A stretch of 10,353 nt of DNA from Clostridia bacterium BRH_c25 (lineage in GTDB: Bacteria; Bacillota_A; Clostridia; Lutisporales; Lutisporaceae), in the NCBI GenBank assembly GCA_001515955.1, contig LOES01000216.1, forward strand, positions 1 to 10,353, given 5' to 3'. This document shows, in pieces, positions 7,450-10,353 of the stretch. The notes under the pieces were generated by a model. It was not told the DNA's origin and made no database searches. It saw nothing but the letters and a program-made list of their open reading frames with translations. The first letter of the stretch is position 1; every line of letters begins with the position of its first letter. Made by a program: the position numbers and the translations under genes.

Positions 7450-8607
7450 TTGCTGGAATCACTGGAAAAGAAGCTTATAAATATATTGGGAAGTATAGAA
7501 TCCAGACTTGAGGAAAACATATTGTTTTTCAAAGATATGGAGATACAGTATGAAAAAGGCGGAAAGACTGCCGGAGCTAAGGTATACAGCAGCGAAGACG
7601 CCCTTGTCTTTGAGTTTAAGAAGGTTAAAACTGCAATAACTCCTTCTGAATTAGTGGATACCATATTGTATTCAGGAAAAGAATATGATAACTGCATAAT
7701 AAACTATTTGGAGAGGGGCAGCAGTATTGTCATAAGCACCGAAAAAAATAATGTAAAGGTAAAATACACCGATCGGGAGCAGGAACCGGCAAACCTGCAT
7801 AATGATGTAACCGCAAGGACTAACAGGACTTATTTTGTCAAAGTGGGAGAAGCTGATGCCGTGCTTCAATCTATTGGAATACTCACAGCAGACCGTAAAG
7901 TAAAAAACGATATGATAAGAAAGTACAACCAGATAGACCACTTCGTCGAGCTTGTTGACGGGCTTATAAAGGAGCAAGGGGATAAGGACAGCATTACGGT
8001 GCTTGACTGCGCCTGCGGCAAGTCATATCTTTCCTTTGTGCTGAATTTCTATATAAAAGAGAAGCTGAAGAAAAATTGCTATTTCATAGGTCTCGATATA
8101 TCCGAGCAGGTTATAAGCTCCTCAAAGAAGATGGCAAAAGATATGGGTTACAGGAATATGGAGTTCCATCAGATCGATATTCAGAACTATCAGCCCACAA
8201 GGAAGATAGATATAGTTGTAAGTCTTCATGGATGTGATGTTGCCACGGACATGGCAATAGCCGCCGGAGTGAGATACGGGGCTGAGGGTATAATTGTAAT
8301 ACCTTGCTGCCATAGAGAGCTTCTCAGTCAATATGAATACAAACCCTTTAGTGAGATTATAAAGTATGGAGTATTGAAAGCAAGGATAGCTGACGCCCTG
8401 ACCGACGGCATAAGAGGGCTGCTTCTGGAGGCAATGGGCTATGAGGTTTCCATAGTGGAATATATATCACCTCTTGACACCCCTAAAAATCTTATGATAA
8501 GGGCTGTTAAAAAGAGTGGCAGGAACAGAAAGGCTTACGATGAGTATTTGAATCTGAAGGAAAATCTGGGAATAAACCCTGCACTTGCAAGGCTATTGAA
8601 TATATAA
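7450..8607 (+). CDS. SAM-dependent methyltransferase, Methyltransf_32 type
   Basis: This 385-residue protein begins at a TTG that directly follows the preceding TGA. GGAGGGG at 7437-7443, six bases upstream, supports this start and implies translational coupling. Residues about 1-175 form an N-terminal region I cannot assign. The Rossmann-like methyltransferase domain follows: motif I VLDCACGKSYLSF (184-196), FIGLDIS for the acidic motif II residue, then SLHGCDVATD (258-267) and IPCCHREL (284-291). The HGCD and PCCH blocks are hallmarks of the Methyltransf_32 family (PF13679), whose substrates are mostly unknown. Motif I has Ala where the first Gly of D-x-G-x-G is usual. Coupling to a pseudouridine synthase suggests, but does not prove, an RNA substrate. 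A protein or small-molecule substrate remains possible. Confidence 0.85.
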   Translation: MLESLEKKLINILGSIESRLEENILFFKDMEIQYEKGGKTAGAKVYSSEDALVFEFKKVKTAITPSELVDTILYSGKEYDNCIINYLERGSSIVISTEKNNVKVKYTDREQEPANLHNDVTARTNRTYFVKVGEADAVLQSIGILTADRKVKNDMIRKYNQIDHFVELVDGLIKEQGDKDSITVLDCACGKSYLSFVLNFYIKEKLKKNCYFIGLDISEQVISSSKKMAKDMGYRNMEFHQIDIQNYQPTRKIDIVVSLHGCDVATDMAIAAGVRYGAEGIIVIPCCHRELLSQYEYKPFSEIIKYGVLKARIADALTDGIRGLLLEAMGYEVSIVEYISPLDTPKNLMIRAVKKSGRNRKAYDEYLNLKENLGINPALARLLNI

Positions 8608-8627
8608 TACAAAATAGTACGAATAAT

Positions 8628-8667
8628 AAGCACCTGCCGTGGGAGAATAAACCGGAGGTGTTTTTTT
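8628..8667 (+). terminator. Terminator-like hairpin containing the next gene's ribosome binding site
   Basis: CACCT (8631-8635), a bulged G, and CCG (8637-8639) pair with CGG (8653-8655) and AGGTG (8656-8660), and outer A-U pairs can be added. Seven T's (8661-8667) follow at once, the layout of an intrinsic terminator for the upstream pair. The 3' arm GGAGGTG (8654-8660) is also the only good ribosome binding site for the GTG at 8668. Folding would therefore both end transcription and hide the start site. Confidence 0.65.
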
Positions 8668-9591
8668 GTGCGAAAAAGAAAGGTTCAGGACCCGCTTGTA
8701 GCAATTGTTGATGCTGCGAGCTCCCAAAACTGTGTGGAGGACGTATTAAACATGATAGAGGCTTCAAGCCTGATAAAGCAGGGAGCCACAGTGGTTATTA
8801 CAGCGAATATGGTGGACAGCAAGCCTGCAAGTACCGGTACGGTTGTTCATCCTGATTTATTGAGGAAGATAATAAGGTATGTCAAGAATTCCAAGCCCTC
8901 AAGAGTTGTAGTTGCAGCCGGTTCAGGGGGTGCACCTACACAGCAGGTTTTTGAAGAAGTTGGATTTAATAAGATAATAAGAGAAGAGGAAATTGAGTTT
9001 GTAGATCTGAATTATGGCCCCTATACAGAGATCAGCATCAATCATGATATTGTACCTTCAACTAAAATAAACAGATTATGTGAGGAAATGGATGTGCATA
9101 TTTCCTTTACTCCAATAAAAATGCATAAGGAGGCTACGGTATCCCTTGGAATAAAAAACATGGCACTATCATGGCCTCCTGCAGAAATCCACGGAATGCC
9201 AAAGAAGAAGCTGGGCATTCATGAGGACTTACATAATTTCATCGCTGCGATGGGTGAGGTAGTACCAATAGATATTACAATTCTATCCGGAATGAACGGC
9301 ATGGTATGGACTGGCCCCAGTGATGGAAAGGCTGTAAGCTCCAATATTTTAGTGGCAGGCACAGATCCTGTGGCAGCTGATGCTGTAGCGGCCCGTATGA
9401 TGGGCTTGCTGCCCCAGGCCGTACACTATCTGTTTGAACTGCATAGAAGGGGATTGGGTCAGGCTGATGTCACCAAGATAAAAATTAAAGGGTTGTCCCT
9501 GATACAGGCTGAAGAGCTTTTTAGCATGGCTGCCTTAAATGAAAGTATAGCAATAGACAGGCCAAGGGTACTTACCCTTCATGGGGATTAA
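8668..9591 (+). CDS. DUF362-domain protein without ferredoxin domain
   Basis: This 307-residue protein is covered by a single DUF362 domain (PF04015). Recognisable blocks are VVVAAGSGG near residue 90, VSLGIKNM (158-165), HEDLHNFIAAM (185-195), DITILSGMNGM (about 205-215) and AGTDPVAADAVAARMMG (230-246) with Asp233 and Asp238. Family members with extra C-terminal 4Fe-4S ferredoxin repeats are common in anaerobes; this one has none and no Cys cluster. The biochemical role of DUF362 is not established, so no reaction is given. The start is a GTG at 8668 with GGAGGTG at 8654-8660, 7 bases upstream. That ribosome binding site lies inside a terminator-like hairpin, and no convincing promoter was seen between this gene and the methyltransferase. 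It may depend on read-through or an unrecognised promoter. Confidence 0.88.
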   Translation: MRKRKVQDPLVAIVDAASSQNCVEDVLNMIEASSLIKQGATVVITANMVDSKPASTGTVVHPDLLRKIIRYVKNSKPSRVVVAAGSGGAPTQQVFEEVGFNKIIREEEIEFVDLNYGPYTEISINHDIVPSTKINRLCEEMDVHISFTPIKMHKEATVSLGIKNMALSWPPAEIHGMPKKKLGIHEDLHNFIAAMGEVVPIDITILSGMNGMVWTGPSDGKAVSSNILVAGTDPVAADAVAARMMGLLPQAVHYLFELHRRGLGQADVTKIKIKGLSLIQAEELFSMAALNESIAIDRPRVLTLHGD

Positions 9592-9598
9592 TACTAAT

Positions 9599-9709
9599 TT
9601 ATAAAAAAGGCTTCTATTGAAGCATTTTAACGACCAAGGAAGTCTTTTATGAAACTCATTCAGGTCAAGTGGTACATTAATGAAATTTATGCTTTCCTAT
9701 TCGTTATAA
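9599..9709 (+). repeat. 111-bp dispersed repeat, copy 1
   Basis: This stretch recurs at 10243-10353 on the same strand with five substitutions (9643, 9677, 9681, 9683, 9691), about 95% identity. It starts 7 bases after the DUF362 stop. AAAAGGCTTC (9605-9614) can pair with GAAGTCTTTT (9639-9648, one G-U pair), enclosing AAGGAAG and ending just before ATG 9649. Alternatively GCTTC (9610-9614) pairs with GAAGC (9619-9623). The two folds exclude each other. No terminal inverted repeats or target-site duplication were found. Confidence 0.9.
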
Positions 9710-9782
9710 AAAAAACGGACATATAAGGAAAATAGCCAAATACAGAGGAGTTCCGGTAAAGTCTATAGGCTATCTTGAATAA
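9649..9782 (+). pseudogene. Possible frameshifted small gene downstream of repeat copy 1
   Basis: The ATG at 9649 follows AAGGAAG (9637-9642) and opens a 25-codon frame (MKLIQVKWYINEIYAFLFVI...) that stops at 9724-9726. Eight A's occupy 9708-9715. If the run held one more A, the frame would continue as KKNGHIRKIAKYRGVPVKSI..., a basic and protein-like tail, to TAA at 9780-9782, giving 44 residues. A one-base loss in a homopolymer is the simplest reading. Transcriptional slippage restoring the frame, or no gene at all, are alternatives. I recognise no family. The substitutions relative to copy 2 within this frame all change the amino acid, which argues against strong selection on the peptide. 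Confidence 0.3.
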
Positions 9783-10029
9783 GGACGGATAGCTATGATT
9801 ACAGTTGGTTAATCGCGTTTTGGCAGGGTTGAAGAGCAAGAAATTGTAAATAAAATAGGTTATAATAGAATTAAGATAAAAATAAATGATATTTTATCTA
9901 CAAAACATATTAACAAAAAATTTAGGTTGTGTTTGCAGTACCTTTATATATTGCTTGGAGGTGTTGATCAAGAGAGAAAGGAAAAACTTATTATTATCAC
10001 AACCAAATTTGAAAGAAAGAGGTGTAATT
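9783..10029. other. AT-rich stretch with weak promoter-like elements and one long start-less frame
   Basis: No gene is assigned here. TTGAAG (9829-9834) with TAAAAT (9851-9856) at 16 bases, or the isolated perfect TATAAT at 9861-9866, could drive the small gene at 10030. One forward frame stays open from 9813 to TAA at 10035-10037 (74 codons) but has no ATG start with a ribosome binding site. It is the same frame as the tail of the possible pseudogene upstream, so it may be a further remnant. GGAGGTG at 9957-9963 has no start codon at usable spacing. Confidence 0.4.
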
Positions 10030-10191
10030 ATGGATAATAATAAAATATTACTTTCGAACCTGAAAACCTATCCGAATATGGAAAGACTGATTAAAATTCA
10101 GGAAGAATTGGCCAAGAATAAGATAATACAGGATGCTAAGGCCAATAATATTAAAGATGAAAGTTATACAGCATCAAACCCGATTATTTAA
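10030..10191 (+). CDS. Small hypothetical protein, 53 residues
   Basis: I do not recognise this protein. The ATG at 10030 has AGAGGTG at 10018-10024 with 5-base spacing. The frame runs back to a potential start at 9886, but that extension has no ribosome binding site, so the short form is preferred. The product (MDNNKILLSNLKTYPNMERL...SYTASNPII) is hydrophilic and probably mainly helical in the middle (MERLIKIQEELAKNKIIQDAKANN). It has no Cys, no signal peptide and no membrane segment. It is followed within 7 bases by a strong terminator, which supports it being a real, separately transcribed gene. It lies between the two copies of the 111-bp repeat. No function is offered. Confidence 0.55.
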   Translation: MDNNKILLSNLKTYPNMERLIKIQEELAKNKIIQDAKANNIKDESYTASNPII

Positions 10192-10197
10192 ACTCGG

Positions 10198-10222
10198 AAG
10201 TGCGGCATCAGCCGCACTTTTT
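10198..10222 (+). terminator. Strong intrinsic terminator after the small gene
   Basis: A 9-bp GC-rich stem pairs AAGTGCGGC (10198-10206) with GCCGCACTT (10211-10219), with the 4-base loop ATCA and a run of five T's (10218-10222). It is textbook in form and lies 6 bases after the stop codon. Confidence 0.93.
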
Positions 10223-10231
10223 GCATTTATA

Positions 10232-10240
10232 TGGTATAAT
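10232..10240 (+). promoter_or_regulatory. Extended -10 promoter in front of repeat copy 2
   Basis: TGGTATAAT gives a perfect -10 with the TGN extension that can make up for a missing -35; none is seen at the right distance. Initiation near 10247 would start the RNA at the first bases of the repeat, just before its hairpin. The equivalent position upstream of copy 1 (9588-9596) lacks this match. Confidence 0.55.
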
Positions 10241-10242
10241 TA

Positions 10243-10353
10243 TTATAAAAAAGGCTTCTATTGAAGCATTTTAACGACCAAGGAAGCCTTTTATGAAACT
10301 CATTCAGGTCAAGTGGTACACTAAGGTAATTTATACTTTCCTATTCGTTATAA
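10243..10353 (+). repeat. 111-bp dispersed repeat, copy 2 (runs to the window edge)
   Basis: This copy matches 9599-9709. Its hairpin is perfect: AAAAGGCTTC (10249-10258) with GAAGCCTTTT (10283-10292), where copy 1 has a G-U pair. The alternative short hairpin is 10254-10258 with 10263-10267. An ATG at 10293 after AAGGAAG opens a frame MKLIQVKWYTKVIYTFLFVI that is still open at the window end. With the promoter just upstream, it may be the leader and 5' end of a gene continuing beyond the window, so the repeat's true length is unknown. Confidence 0.9.

Noticed and set aside
8585..8627. A separate promoter for the DUF362 gene (TTGCAA, TTGAAT, TATAAT and AATAAT hexamers)
   Set aside because: The hexamers are present, but no pair has both acceptable spacing (16-18) and acceptable matches. 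TATAAT at 8603-8608 is only 12 bases from TTGCAA and lies at the end of the methyltransferase gene.
9601..9648. Terminator of the DUF362 gene
   Set aside because: The long stem's T's are themselves paired with A's and its loop is large. The short GCTTC/GAAGC stem is followed only by ATTTTAA. Some termination is possible but neither form is convincing.
9886..10191. 101-residue version of the small gene
   Set aside because: The ATG at 9886 has no ribosome binding site and the extra N-terminal part looks like translated AT-rich spacer, whereas the ATG at 10030 has AGAGGTG at good spacing.
9599..10353. Composite transposon or insertion sequence bounded by the 111-bp repeats
   Set aside because: The repeats are direct, lack terminal inverted repeats and target duplications that I can see, and no transposase is encoded between them.

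Overview
The window looks like chromosomal DNA from a low-GC, endospore-forming Gram-positive bacterium, most likely a member of the Clostridia. The evidence is an alpha/beta-type small acid-soluble spore protein, a CtsR-type operator in front of clpB, strong AGGAGG-type ribosome binding sites, AT-rich spacers and Firmicutes-style intrinsic terminators. No tRNA, rRNA, CRISPR array, intact insertion sequence or recognisable defence system was seen.

Layout, left to right. (1) 1-587 is the 3' end of a gene whose product ends in a Cache/PDC-type sensor domain after a helical region. It converges on a spore-protein gene (855-655, minus strand), with a bidirectional terminator between them. (2) The spore gene diverges from clpB (1015-3612), which has three CtsR-like heptads just downstream of its likely promoter. 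(3) clpB converges on a two-gene minus-strand operon, an ArsR-like regulator (5428-4871) followed by an MFS exporter (4868-3630). The clpB terminator surrounds the clpB stop codon and can serve both strands. (4) Divergent from that operon is a bicistron of a MaoC-like hydratase (5583-5993) and a small metal-binding cupin (6011-6352), closed by a probable terminator. (5) An RluA/RluC-type pseudouridine synthase (6457-7449) abuts a Methyltransf_32-type SAM-dependent methyltransferase (7450-8607). This pair may be an RNA-modification unit. (6) A DUF362 protein (8668-9591) follows. Its ribosome binding site lies inside the 3' arm of a terminator-like hairpin.

The least explained part is 9592-10353. 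A 111-bp sequence occurs twice (9599-9709 and 10243-10353) with five differences, and the second copy runs to the window edge. Each copy can fold into two mutually exclusive hairpins, one of which buries a ribosome-binding-like AAGGAAG just before an ATG. Copy 1 is followed by an A8 run and what looks like a frameshifted, decayed coding tail. Between the copies lies a probable 53-residue gene (10030-10191) with a strong terminator. Copy 2 has its own extended -10 promoter and may be the leader and 5' end of an intact relative just beyond the window. The rest of the window is mostly ordinary housekeeping and stress genes.
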